A stretch of 64,000 nt of DNA from Paludibacter sp. (GCA_028710415.1 JAQTUE010000008.1:62001-126000), one strand, 5' to 3'; positions 24,479 through 34,147 are shown, counted from the stretch's first letter. Notes: generated by a model not told the origin, from the sequence alone. Translations and numbers: made by a program.

Positions 24479-26141
24479 TACAGAAAGAATGAAAACTCTT
24501 AGACCTGATTTTCTCAAAAACGTTAAGTTTGAATATAAAATTACGCTTATATATCTGGTATTTGGTATCCTCTGGATTCTGTTTTCGGATTTTATACTTG
24601 AGTTTCTTGTGCCGGACATTAGTTTGTTGACTAAATTTCAAACATTTAAAGGCACATTTTTCATTATTGTAACTTCCGGATTTTTGTATGTATTGGTAAG
24701 AAAACATATGCAAAGTTTAACTCTATCAGAATTAAACTTTTACCGATCTATTTCTGAATCACCTATGGGAATTCGCATTGTGTCTATGGAGGGTAAAACT
24801 ATCTATGCCAACAAGGCATTTCTTGACATATATGAATTCAATGATTTGGAAGAGTTTACAAGTACGCCAGCCATAAATCGATATACTCCTGAAAGTTATA
24901 TTCAACATCAGGAAAGAAAGATAAAAAGAAAAAATGGAAATGAAGCATTTGACTACGAAATAAGCATCGTATGTAAAAATGAGAAAATACGGAATGTAAA
25001 AGTTTCACGAAAAGAAATACTGTGGAATGGAACCAGACATTTTCAGGTGATAAATATCGATGTCACCGATCAACGTATTGCTGAAGAACAATTACGAAAA
25101 CTTTCCATAGCGGTTGAGCAAAGCCCTGATGCCATATGCATCAGTGACCCGGAAGGAAAAATTGAATACGTTAATCCCAAAACTATTCAGTTGACAGGGT
25201 TTTCAGCAGAAGAACTGATAAACGAAAACACACGAATATTCAGTTCAGGAGAAAAAACGAAAGAGGAATACACTGAAATGTGGCAAATTATAAAATCCGG
25301 GAAAATATGGAGCGGTGAATTACACAACAAGAAAAAAAACGGAGAACTTTACTGGGAATCAACCACCATTTCTCCTATTTTTGATACAACAGGGCAAATA
25401 ACACATTTTCTGGCAATAAAGGAAGATATTACAGACCGAAAAAGAGCCGAAATTGCATTAAATAAATCAGAGATACAATTAAGAAAATTTGCATCACACC
25501 TTCAAAACGTACGGGAAGAAGAAAAAGTGGCATTAGCCCGCGAGATACATGATGAACTTGGTCAAACTTTAATCGCACTTAAAATTGATATGGGATTGCT
25601 TAAAAACAAGGTTGTTAAATCGAATGCTACCAGTAGTTCGGCAAACATCTTAGTCAAATTTGATCATATTCTCACCCTAATGGACACTACCATTAAAACA
25701 GTCCGAAGGATTATGAATGGATTAAGGCCAGAACTACTTGAAATGAATGGTTTTGTAGCTACTGCGACAATTTATCTTCGTGAATTTGAGGATAGGCATC
25801 AAATAAAGTATGAATTTAACTCTGAAATTTCAAACATAGAAATGGATTCGCAACAATCGCTTGCATTTTTCAGAATTTTTCAAGAGGCACTCAATAATAT
25901 AGCAAAACATTCCAAAGCAACTTTGGTAAAAATTCTTCTTAGGAACGAGTCAAACAAACTATTCTTAGAAATCTGTGATAACGGGATAGGCTTTGACAAG
26001 AATAGCAGTAGCAAACAAGACTCATACGGATTGATAGGTATGAAAGAAAGGGTCGTTTTGTTGGAAGGAGAATTGGATATTATAAGTGAAGTGGGTCAGG
26101 GAACTTGTGTTAGAGTTGAGATACCGTATATCCGTAAATAG
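24468..26141 (+). CDS. Orphan membrane sensor histidine kinase with two PAS domains (HisKA_3 type)
   Basis: 557 residues from the ATG at 24468; an ATG at 24489 (MKTLRPDFLK) is an alternative. Two membrane helices near the N-terminus (about 25-48 and 63-82) enclose a short external loop, so little is sensed outside. Two PAS domains follow (about 90-205, 210-330; NIDVTDQR and KEDITDRKRAE end each). The dimerisation/phosphoacceptor helix has REIHDELGQTLIALK with His at about 365, typical of NarL-group HisKA_3 kinases, and the ATPase has FRIFQEALNNIAKHS, DNGIGFD and GLIGMKERV. Its response regulator should be of NarL/LuxR type but none is nearby. It sits between two copies of the DUF2442 gene end, so it may be imported cargo. 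Confidence 0.92.
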   Translation: MQLNTERMKTLRPDFLKNVKFEYKITLIYLVFGILWILFSDFILEFLVPDISLLTKFQTFKGTFFIIVTSGFLYVLVRKHMQSLTLSELNFYRSISESPMGIRIVSMEGKTIYANKAFLDIYEFNDLEEFTSTPAINRYTPESYIQHQERKIKRKNGNEAFDYEISIVCKNEKIRNVKVSRKEILWNGTRHFQVINIDVTDQRIAEEQLRKLSIAVEQSPDAICISDPEGKIEYVNPKTIQLTGFSAEELINENTRIFSSGEKTKEEYTEMWQIIKSGKIWSGELHNKKKNGELYWESTTISPIFDTTGQITHFLAIKEDITDRKRAEIALNKSEIQLRKFASHLQNVREEEKVALAREIHDELGQTLIALKIDMGLLKNKVVKSNATSSSANILVKFDHILTLMDTTIKTVRRIMNGLRPELLEMNGFVATATIYLREFEDRHQIKYEFNSEISNIEMDSQQSLAFFRIFQEALNNIAKHSKATLVKILLRNESNKLFLEICDNGIGFDKNSSSKQDSYGLIGMKERVVLLEGELDIISEVGQGTCVRVEIPYIRK

Positions 26142-26146
26142 CTATA

Positions 26147-26263
26147 ATTGGCGGAGGGATTTTCTTTGATAAAAGCAACGAAGTATTTCATATAGAACAG
26201 ATCCTTGGCAATTATACCAATTACAGGCACGAAAAACATCCTATAGATTCATTAAAAGTGTAA
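26147..26263 (+). pseudogene. Duplicated C-terminal fragment of the DUF2442-like gene
   Basis: Without a start codon it reads IGGGIFFDKSNEVFHIEQIL, then GNYTNYRHEKHPIDSLKV and a stop, matching the last ~40 residues encoded at 23794-23916 with a handful of substitutions. The homologous terminator follows (26335-26372). The fragment begins six bases after the sensor kinase stop. Confidence 0.85.
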
Positions 26264-26334
26264 ACGCAGTGAGAACATGATTTTACTCTCAGCCCATCAT
26301 TTATAATCAACAAATATTTTTAAGTATACGCTTT

Positions 26335-26372
26335 AAGACCGTCCTGATAGCATTATCTTTACGGTCTTTTTT
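26335..26372 (+). terminator. Second copy of the DUF2442 terminator
   Basis: AAGACCGT (26335-26342) pairs with ACGGTCTT (26361-26368), with GATA/TATC inside and a T run after it; diverged copy of the hairpin at 23979-24006. Confidence 0.7.
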
Positions 26373-26447
26373 ATTCATTAAATTCCACATAAAAGAAATA
26401 CTTTTTTATAATATTTAAATATCGAAGTGGTATTAATAAAAAGTTTG

Positions 26448-26455
26448 TACTTTTG
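26448..26455 (+). promoter_or_regulatory. Promoter -7 box of the three-gene defence-like operon
   Basis: TACTTTTG, 77 nt before the first start codon. No other box is seen before the second or third gene, which follow with a 4-nt gap and an 8-nt overlap. Confidence 0.6.
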
Positions 26456-26531
26456 AGGCGGAAATAATTAGATAAGGATAAATAAAAAAAACGAAATACA
26501 TCCAAAACAAATCAAAAACACTTAAAATAAA

Positions 26532-28754
26532 ATGAATATAGAATTTGTAGACATTCAAAACTTTAGAAAACTCAAAAAATGTAGAATAGAATTTTCTAAA
26601 AAGGAAACTTTATTTGTCGGAGCAAATAATAGTGGTAAGACCACAGCTATGGATGCACTTATTTTATTTCTCAAAGCTAAAAATAAGTTCAAAAGTAGAG
26701 ATTTTACACTTTCAAATTGGAAAGATATAAACTCAATTGGTGAGTCTTGGATAAGAGAATCTGATTTAAGTAAGTTAGATTTTTCTATTGAAATTTGGGA
26801 AAATCATTTACCTTCATTAGATGTCTGGATTAATATTGAAGCGAATGAAATACACTACGTAAACCATTTAATACCAACTTTAGATTGGAATGGGGGGTTA
26901 TTGGGAGTACGTTTGCGTTATGAACCCAAAGATATTAAAGAACTATATAATGAATTTAAGTCCACATTTGATAATGCTAAGTTAGTTGTTAATGCTAGCA
27001 AATTAATTTTAGCAAGTAAATTAGGAAATAATTTTGATTTATGGCCTAAAGACATGTGGGATTTTTTGGACAAAAAAATCAATAACTTTTTCGTAGTAAA
27101 TACATACCTCTTGAATCCAGATCTGAAAAATCAAACTCAAAAGTTAAATGCAAATAATGTTGCTTTAGATTCAGAAGCATTTAATGGTTTAATAAAAGTT
27201 GATATTATAAATGCTCAACGTGGTTTCTCCGGTACAAATCCAGAGGAAATTGAATCAACGAATATAAAAAATTTATCAAGCCAATTAAGAGGTTATTATG
27301 ATAATCATCTTAATCCATCTGACAACCCAACAGTTGATGATATTACTGCATTAAATGCCATTCATTCAGCTAAGCTGTTATTTGATGACAATTTACAAAA
27401 TAGTTTTATGCCAGCATTGTCAGAATTGGAATTTCTCAACTATCCAGGATTTGGTAATCCAAAAATATCACTATCAAGCAAAATTAATACAGTTGAAAGT
27501 TTAAATCATGATTCATCTGTTCAGTACAACTTAGATGATGAACATCCCGAATTAACTCTACCTGAAAACTACAACGGTCTTGGTTATCAAAATCTTATTT
27601 CAATAGTTTTTAAACTTATAAGATTCAGAGATGAATGGATGCAAGTTGGAAAGAGATATGATAAAAAATTTGAGACATCTTTAGATAAAGATTTTGAACC
27701 TTTACATTTAGTATTGATTGAAGAGCCAGAAGCACATTTGCATGCACAAGTACAACAAGTTTTTATTAATCAAGCATATAGTGTTTTAAGAAACAATGAA
27801 AACTTAAAAGATAACTCAATGTTTAATACTCAACTTATAATAAGTACACATTCAAATCATATTGCACATGAGGTAGATTTTTCAAAATTGAGATATTTCA
27901 AAAGACAGTTCTGTGCTAAAGGTGAGATTAATATGTCAACTGTGATTAACCTGTCAGAAACTTTTGGAAATGAAGATGAAACAACGCGTTTTGTTATTAG
28001 ATATCTAAAAACGACACATTGTGATTTATTTTTTGCCGATGCTGTTATTCTTGTTGAAGGGCCTGTTGAAAGAATGCTTGTACCTACTTTTATTAAGCAA
28101 CATAAAAACTCTGGAAGTAGTGAATTGTCAAATTGTTATATTTCTATTTTGGAAATTGGAGGAAGTCATGCACATAGGCTAAAATCACTAATAGAAAAAC
28201 TTGGATTAATCACTTTAATCATTACTGATTTAGATTCTGTGTCAGGAAAAGCTAAAGTGCAACCAGACAAATCAAAAGGCTATAAAACCGGAAACGACAC
28301 ACTAAAAAGTTGGATACCTTTAAAAAATGACCTTGATGAACTTTTAAGTCTAAATATTACAGATAAAGTACATAATTCCTTGCCAATTAAAGTCGCTTTC
28401 CAAATTCCTATTAGTATTAACGAAGGCGGTAAAGATGTTGAAGTATATCCATATACATTTGAAGATAGCTTAGTTATGGAAAATAGAAATATTTTTCAAT
28501 CTTTACCTGAATCTGTTAGTTTACTAGGGAAAATGATATTGGCTGCTAAGGAACCAAATATAAAGAATTCAGCTGAAAGTATGTATAAAGCAATAACAGC
28601 CGATGGTGTAAAAAAAGCAGAATTTGCTCTTGAACTTCTTTATATTGCAGAACCTAACAGATTGCAAACACCAAAATATATTCAAGAAGGATTAGATTGG
28701 CTCGAATTTAATTTAACAACTAAAAAGACGGATTATCAATTAAACAAAATGTAA
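26532..28754 (+). CDS. OLD-family ATPase with TOPRIM nuclease domain (GajA-like)
   Basis: 740 residues. The N-terminus is an ABC-type ATPase: FRKLKKCRIEF, Walker A VGANNSGKTT (about 31-40), then Walker B LIEEPEAHLHAQ (about 395) and ISTHSNHIAHEV (about 437). After it comes a TOPRIM domain with AVILVEGPVERM (catalytic Glu about 509) and IITDLDS (Asp pair about 563-565). OLD ATPase plus TOPRIM is the architecture of GajA, the sequence-specific nuclease of the Gabija anti-phage system, and of P2 OLD. It is longer than the classic GajA (about 580). The next gene is a UvrD-like helicase, as in Gabija. The DNA is visibly richer in A and T than the housekeeping genes, suggesting transfer. Confidence 0.85.
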   Translation: MNIEFVDIQNFRKLKKCRIEFSKKETLFVGANNSGKTTAMDALILFLKAKNKFKSRDFTLSNWKDINSIGESWIRESDLSKLDFSIEIWENHLPSLDVWINIEANEIHYVNHLIPTLDWNGGLLGVRLRYEPKDIKELYNEFKSTFDNAKLVVNASKLILASKLGNNFDLWPKDMWDFLDKKINNFFVVNTYLLNPDLKNQTQKLNANNVALDSEAFNGLIKVDIINAQRGFSGTNPEEIESTNIKNLSSQLRGYYDNHLNPSDNPTVDDITALNAIHSAKLLFDDNLQNSFMPALSELEFLNYPGFGNPKISLSSKINTVESLNHDSSVQYNLDDEHPELTLPENYNGLGYQNLISIVFKLIRFRDEWMQVGKRYDKKFETSLDKDFEPLHLVLIEEPEAHLHAQVQQVFINQAYSVLRNNENLKDNSMFNTQLIISTHSNHIAHEVDFSKLRYFKRQFCAKGEINMSTVINLSETFGNEDETTRFVIRYLKTTHCDLFFADAVILVEGPVERMLVPTFIKQHKNSGSSELSNCYISILEIGGSHAHRLKSLIEKLGLITLIITDLDSVSGKAKVQPDKSKGYKTGNDTLKSWIPLKNDLDELLSLNITDKVHNSLPIKVAFQIPISINEGGKDVEVYPYTFEDSLVMENRNIFQSLPESVSLLGKMILAAKEPNIKNSAESMYKAITADGVKKAEFALELLYIAEPNRLQTPKYIQEGLDWLEFNLTTKKTDYQLNKM

Positions 28755-28758
28755 ATTC

Positions 28759-30663
28759 ATGAATATAGAAATAATTGATAATAATATTGACAATAATGTT
28801 GATGAGCAAATTTATGAATGTTTGAATTTAGAAACTCCAAAAAGTTTCTTTCTCTTTGCAGGAGCTGGTTCTGGTAAAACCAAGTCGTTAGTTAATGTTT
28901 TAGAGCGATTTAAAATTGAATATGGTAAAAGGTTCAGATTAGAAAGAAAAAAAATTGCTATAATAACTTATACTAATGCTGCTGCAAATGAAATCACTCA
29001 CAGATTAAAACATAATTCAATATTTCAAGTAAGCACTATTCATAGTTTTGCTTGGGAAATAATAAAGAATTTTACTAATGACATTAGAAATTGGCTAAAA
29101 GAGAATTTGTCATCTGAAATTATTGAATTAGAAGACCAACAAACTAGAAGTAAAAATCTGCAAAATAAAACATCAATTGATAGAGCTCGAAAAATTGAAT
29201 CAAAGACTAAGAGAATTAAACATTTAGAAGAATTTGAAAAATTTACATATAATCCAAATGGAGATAATATTCTCTGGAACTCATTAAATCATACTGAGGT
29301 GATAAGCATTGCTGCTCATTTTATCAATGAAAAGAAATTAATGCAGGATTTGTTAGTATGCAAATTTCCAATTATATTGATCGATGAAAGCCAAGATACA
29401 AAAAAAGAACTTGTAGATGCTTTTTTTAAACTCCAAGAAAATAAGAATGGATTGTTTACTCTAGGATTGTTTGGAGATACAATGCAAAGAATCTATACGG
29501 ATGGAAAAGAAAGTTTAGGACAACATCTACCAAATGATATGGTGAAGCCTGCAAAGAGAATGAATCATCGCTCTAACAAAAGAATTATTACCCTAATCAA
29601 TAATATTAGAAAAAATGTTGATGGTCAAGAGCAGATTCCACGTACTGAAAAAAGGGATGGCTTTGTTAGATTATTCATTTGTAAAAGAGGACTAGATAAA
29701 AGTGAAACTGAAAAGCATATTTCAAATCAAATGTCCGAAATAACAAAAGATATAAAATGGAATTCTGAATCAGATGATTTTGAGATAAAAACATTAATTC
29801 TTGAACATCATATGGCTGCGCGTCGTATGGGATTTTTAGAGTTCTTTGAACCATTATATAAAGAAGATAAATTATCAACAGGCTTATTAGATGGATCACT
29901 AGCAGGAGCTAACTTCTTTACGAATATAATTTTACCAATAATTAATGCAGATGAAATCAATGACAATTTTGAGATAGCACGAATTGTAAAAAAATACAGT
30001 CGCTTCTTAAAAAAAGATGAAATTTTTAAGAGTGTAGAACAATTAGATAATATCAGAAAGTCCAAAGAAGCTCTAACTAGTCTTTTAGCCTTGTGGAAAG
30101 AGGACAAAGATCCTACTTTGATTAATATTTTAAATAATGTCTATTTGTCTGGTTTATTTCCAATTCCAGAAAGCCTTATTTCAATAGCTTCAAGAACGGA
30201 CGAAGATAAAAAGCATTTACTTGAGCCATATGAGGAGGAAGATGAAAACTTGGATGTTTTAATAAATGCTTGGGATTTAGCTTTGTCAAATCCATTCTCA
30301 CAAATAAAGTATTACCATGATTATTTATCTGAAAGTTCAAAGTTTGGAACACATCAGGGAGTTAAAGGATTGGAATATCAAAGAGTTATGGTTATTCTAG
30401 ATGATGAAGAATCCAGAGGTTTCTTATTCAGTTATGATAAACTTTTTGGGTCAAAAGATTTAAGTGCGACTGATATAAAAAACATTGATGAAGGCAAAGA
30501 AACTGGTATTGAAAGAACAAGACGTCTTTTTTATGTTGCTTGTAGTCGAGCAATGGAAAGTCTTGCTATTGTTGCATATACAGACAATCTTGAAATAGTT
30601 AGAGAAAACGCATTAAAGTTTGGTTGGTTTACAAATGAAGAAATCAAAATGATTTATGAATAG
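28759..30663 (+). CDS. UvrD/Rep-family superfamily 1 helicase (GajB-like)
   Basis: 634 residues. SF1A helicase motifs in order: Walker A AGAGSGKTKSLVN (about 35-47), IITYTNAAANEI (motif Ia, about 72), STIHSFAW (about 95), ILIDESQDT (motif II, about 211), LFGDTMQRIY (motif III), THQGVKGLEYQRVMVI (motif V, about 530) and RRLFYVACSRAMESL (motif VI, about 593). The mix of a short central region and partner OLD nuclease upstream (4 nt gap) is that of GajB, which in Gabija binds GajA tetramers and is proposed to sense DNA termini or nucleotide changes. It is longer than typical GajB (about 500). Its stop overlaps the next start by 8 nt, so the third gene is translated with it. Confidence 0.85.
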   Translation: MNIEIIDNNIDNNVDEQIYECLNLETPKSFFLFAGAGSGKTKSLVNVLERFKIEYGKRFRLERKKIAIITYTNAAANEITHRLKHNSIFQVSTIHSFAWEIIKNFTNDIRNWLKENLSSEIIELEDQQTRSKNLQNKTSIDRARKIESKTKRIKHLEEFEKFTYNPNGDNILWNSLNHTEVISIAAHFINEKKLMQDLLVCKFPIILIDESQDTKKELVDAFFKLQENKNGLFTLGLFGDTMQRIYTDGKESLGQHLPNDMVKPAKRMNHRSNKRIITLINNIRKNVDGQEQIPRTEKRDGFVRLFICKRGLDKSETEKHISNQMSEITKDIKWNSESDDFEIKTLILEHHMAARRMGFLEFFEPLYKEDKLSTGLLDGSLAGANFFTNIILPIINADEINDNFEIARIVKKYSRFLKKDEIFKSVEQLDNIRKSKEALTSLLALWKEDKDPTLINILNNVYLSGLFPIPESLISIASRTDEDKKHLLEPYEEEDENLDVLINAWDLALSNPFSQIKYYHDYLSESSKFGTHQGVKGLEYQRVMVILDDEESRGFLFSYDKLFGSKDLSATDIKNIDEGKETGIERTRRLFYVACSRAMESLAIVAYTDNLEIVRENALKFGWFTNEEIKMIYE

Positions 30664-33600
30664 AACACTAGTTTATTACACACTGTTAGATGCTTTTAGT
30701 ATAGAAAAACAAAATAAAAAGAGAATGATACAAAAAGAACAGATTCAACACAGACGACAAGAAATTGCTGAAATAAGGCACGCTGACAGTGTTTATAGAG
30801 ATATTGTTGCTAGAGAAAATGAACGAGAAGATTATGAAAAAAGATGGTTTTGGGAATTATTACAAAATGCAAAAGATTCAATAAATGAGAATGAAAGCAT
30901 TAGAGTGAAGATTGAAATTACCGAGAATCAAATTTCATTTTCACATACAGGTAATCCTTTTGAATTAGATGATATCTTAAGTTTAATAATTCAAGGTTCC
31001 TCGAAAAACAATAAGGAAGGAAAAACAGGTAGATTTGGTACTGGATTTTTGACTACCTACCTGTTATCAAAAGAGGTTTGTATTGAAGGTAAACTCACAA
31101 ATGATCAAGGTTGCTTTAGTTTTCTACTTAACAGAAATGCAATTGATAATGAAGACTTTTATAGACTTCAAAAAGAATCAAACGAACAATTTGATAGTTC
31201 AATAAGAGAAAATAGCTATCTTGATGATTCTGATTTCCAAACAAAATTCACATATTTACTAGACGAAAAAGGAAAATTAACTGCAAATGTTGGTTTAGAG
31301 TGTCTGAACGAATTAATTCCAATCACACAATTGTTTAATGAACAAATAGAATCTGTATCTGTAATTGAAAATGATCAAATAAAAACCTTTACAAAATCAC
31401 ATCTTAATAATTATGAAATATTAGAAAATACTATTAGTGAATGGACTATAAACACTGTAATCAATCAAATTCCAGAGACTACATTCAAAGCATATATTCA
31501 AAAGAAAAAAAAATATGATGCTTGCATTATCACCCATATTGTAAATGGTAACGAAACAATTTTACCCTTATCGTTAAATTTTCCACGGTTGTATTTCACG
31601 TTTCCATTAATAGGAACTGAAGATATAGGAATACCAATAATAATTAATTCAACTAACTTTGACCCACGTGTTGAAAGAGATGGGGTATATTTAAAAAAAA
31701 TTTCAGAAAATGCAAATGAATCAAATAACAAAGAAATAATTTATGAAGCTCTTTTAAATTGTACACTTTCTTTTGCTGAACTATTAAAAACAAAGAATAT
31801 TAAAGGAGGTTTTGAGCTCTTCAATTTTAAAATTTCTAAAGACTTGAAATGGGTTGACCATGAATGGTTCGTGATGATCAAGAATGAAATTCTCTCGCAA
31901 TTAGCAACTAAATCTGTAATTAGAATTGGAAAGGAAGAAAATAATTACACTTATTTAAACGATCTTAAAATACCATATTCAAGTAATTACGAGAATACAA
32001 AAGATTTATGGCTTCTTATGTCTCAAATTAAAAAAATAAAAGTACCAATAAAAGAAGATTTAAGCAATTGGATAATTGTAACTGAAAATATTGCTAAATT
32101 AAAAACAGAAAAAAATGATCCTTATCAATTAGATTTTGTATGGGGTATTAAAGAGTTAATTAACTTTACTGAGCAACAAAAAGATTTTGAGACTCTTCAA
32201 AAATCACTAAATATTGACGTTCAGAGTTGGCTTAATAATTTATATTCAATAATATTAAAAATAACTATCACTTTCCCATTAGACAATAAAATAGTTTTAA
32301 ATCAAGAAAATAAGTTACGAACAGCTGAAGGAATGAATTGGGATAAGTGCAACGATGATGTCTTAATCAGTATTTCTGACTTAATTGAATTAAAATTTGC
32401 AAATAGGCTTATATCAAGAATAATCAACCCTTTTCATATCGTAGGTGTGGATGATTTCACTATGCAGGATGCTATAAATGAATTAAAATCAGACCTTAAC
32501 GATTTAGACGAAAGTGATTTTACAGAACCTAATTTAATTAAGTGTAATGCGAAATTTTTACAATGGCTGATATCGCAACAACAGAAAGATATAATTAAAG
32601 ACTTAAAAGTATTAACCGGTGTTAGTAAAAAAAATGATGAAAATTTCGTTTATGACTATTTCCCTAAAACAGAACATTTACTACTAAGTCCAAAACCTTT
32701 CTTTGAATCACTGTTTCCATTATTTGCAAGCGTAATTAGAGAAAAAGACTGTTTAAATGAAACATACAATGATTTTTTGATTTCTGAAGATTATAAGTTT
32801 TTAAGCGATAATGGATTTATACATTATCAACCACTTGTTATAAAAAATGATTTAGCTAATCTAAAATTATTGGAGCTTTTAGTTATTAATGAAAGTGATT
32901 TGAATCTATTAAAAGATGAAGACGGTCAATTAAAATTTAAATTTAAAATCACCTATTCTGATTTTGCATACTTAACTGCGACAGATGGGCATATTTATGG
33001 AAGAAATACAACCCAAAAATCAAGTTTTGATAGATTCAAATTTTTGCTCACTGAAGCTGTTGAAAAAGATTCATTTTTTGAAATAGACAGACAGGATGTA
33101 ACAATAGAGGGACTTGATAATCCTATTGCTTTTAGGCAATGCTTGTGGGTTTATCGCTCAAAGCGTTTAAGTTGGATAAATGTAAAAACAGAAAGTGAAA
33201 ATACTGAAACTAAATTTATTAGCGAAACACCTTCTTCTAAAAACTTATCAGAGCTACTAAAGGGAGATGAACTACTAATCAAGACAATAAGAGGTTCAAA
33301 GCAACAACTATTATTAAATAAACTTGGAGTTGGTGTTTCTGATTTGATAAGAAACACTTTGCCAAACGACGAATTAAGGCTTAGTTGGGACAAAGCTATT
33401 ACAAATATGATAACTAGTGATGTTGACCCTGAATTAGTGCAAGAAATTTTTAATGACCCAAATATTAGGAAAGAATATGAGAAAAGATTAAATGAGAGAA
33501 AACTAATTAGTCGCAATCAGACAATAGGAAAATTAATCGAAGACTTATTTCATGAGTATATTGAACATTTAAAAGAAAGTGGATTTTTAATTAGTATTGA

Positions 33601-34093
33601 AAGAAAGCCATTTGGAAGTGATTATATAATAACTGAAGAATCTTCGGACCTAGTAAACAACAATAATGAAAGAGAAGGTTTTAAAATTAACAATTGGCTT
33701 GTAGAGTTAAAAGCTTCAGGAAAAGAGTTTGCAGCAATGACACCTTTACAAGCAGTAACAGCAACAGAAAACAAAGACAATTATGCACTAATTGTTGTGC
33801 CATTAAATGGAAATGACCCTGACCTCGAATATGTAAGAGTTAATGCAAAAGTTATCCACACAATAGGTCACAAAATTAATAATATTATCTCCGATTTTAA
33901 AGAAGTAGAATTAGAAAAATCAAAATTAGATAAAGGGATAGATGGCATTTCTGTCAATATAGAAGATCATAATATTAGATTTAGAGTAAGTTCATTTATT
34001 TGGAAAACCGAACAAACAAATATTGAATCATTTATACAAACATATTTTAATGAGACTACAATTAAGTCAATTATACCGACAATAACTAACTGA
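30656..34093 (+). CDS. Sacsin-type GHKL ATPase fused to a DUF3883-like PD-(D/E)xK nuclease domain
   Basis: 1145 residues, start overlapping the helicase gene by 8 nt (an ATG at 30725 is an alternative). Residues ~40-330 carry GHKL/Hsp90-fold motifs: WELLQNAKDSI (N-box, about 66), FSHTGNPF (about 100) and GKTGRFGTGFLTTYL (about 122-136), as in sacsin-type ATPases. A long middle part is unrecognised. Residues ~950-1060 look like a DUF3883 nuclease: IGKLIEDLFHEYIEHLKESG, FGSDYII (Asp) and NWLVELKAS (ExK, about 1015-1023). The joint presence of ATPase and nuclease folds with a GajA/GajB pair in one operon suggests a third effector or sensor subunit. I do not know a named system with exactly this trio. 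Motifs are direct; role is inference. Confidence 0.8.
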   Translation: MNRTLVYYTLLDAFSIEKQNKKRMIQKEQIQHRRQEIAEIRHADSVYRDIVARENEREDYEKRWFWELLQNAKDSINENESIRVKIEITENQISFSHTGNPFELDDILSLIIQGSSKNNKEGKTGRFGTGFLTTYLLSKEVCIEGKLTNDQGCFSFLLNRNAIDNEDFYRLQKESNEQFDSSIRENSYLDDSDFQTKFTYLLDEKGKLTANVGLECLNELIPITQLFNEQIESVSVIENDQIKTFTKSHLNNYEILENTISEWTINTVINQIPETTFKAYIQKKKKYDACIITHIVNGNETILPLSLNFPRLYFTFPLIGTEDIGIPIIINSTNFDPRVERDGVYLKKISENANESNNKEIIYEALLNCTLSFAELLKTKNIKGGFELFNFKISKDLKWVDHEWFVMIKNEILSQLATKSVIRIGKEENNYTYLNDLKIPYSSNYENTKDLWLLMSQIKKIKVPIKEDLSNWIIVTENIAKLKTEKNDPYQLDFVWGIKELINFTEQQKDFETLQKSLNIDVQSWLNNLYSIILKITITFPLDNKIVLNQENKLRTAEGMNWDKCNDDVLISISDLIELKFANRLISRIINPFHIVGVDDFTMQDAINELKSDLNDLDESDFTEPNLIKCNAKFLQWLISQQQKDIIKDLKVLTGVSKKNDENFVYDYFPKTEHLLLSPKPFFESLFPLFASVIREKDCLNETYNDFLISEDYKFLSDNGFIHYQPLVIKNDLANLKLLELLVINESDLNLLKDEDGQLKFKFKITYSDFAYLTATDGHIYGRNTTQKSSFDRFKFLLTEAVEKDSFFEIDRQDVTIEGLDNPIAFRQCLWVYRSKRLSWINVKTESENTETKFISETPSSKNLSELLKGDELLIKTIRGSKQQLLLNKLGVGVSDLIRNTLPNDELRLSWDKAITNMITSDVDPELVQEIFNDPNIRKEYEKRLNERKLISRNQTIGKLIEDLFHEYIEHLKESGFLISIERKPFGSDYIITEESSDLVNNNNEREGFKINNWLVELKASGKEFAAMTPLQAVTATENKDNYALIVVPLNGNDPDLEYVRVNAKVIHTIGHKINNIISDFKEVELEKSKLDKGIDGISVNIEDHNIRFRVSSFIWKTEQTNIESFIQTYFNETTIKSIIPTITN

Positions 34094-34127
34094 CAAAATT
34101 AAAAAACAACAACTCCAAAACAAGCCA

Positions 34128-34147
34128 ATCAGCAATTGGTTGCTGAT
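34128..34147. terminator. Perfect hairpin after the defence-like operon
   Basis: ATCAGCAA-TTGG-TTGCTGAT, an eight-base-pair stem 35 nt after the stop of the GHKL gene. There is no T run, so it may be a partial terminator or a recombination-type hairpin. Confidence 0.45.

Noticed and set aside
26532..30663. Calling the pair plain Gabija
   Set aside because: Both proteins are longer than the classic GajA/GajB and a third coupled gene is present, so I use 'GajA-like' and 'GajB-like' only.
30656..34093. MutL or Hsp90 proper
   Set aside because: The GHKL motifs fit sacsin-type ATPases better, and the large middle and nuclease-like end have no counterpart in MutL or Hsp90.
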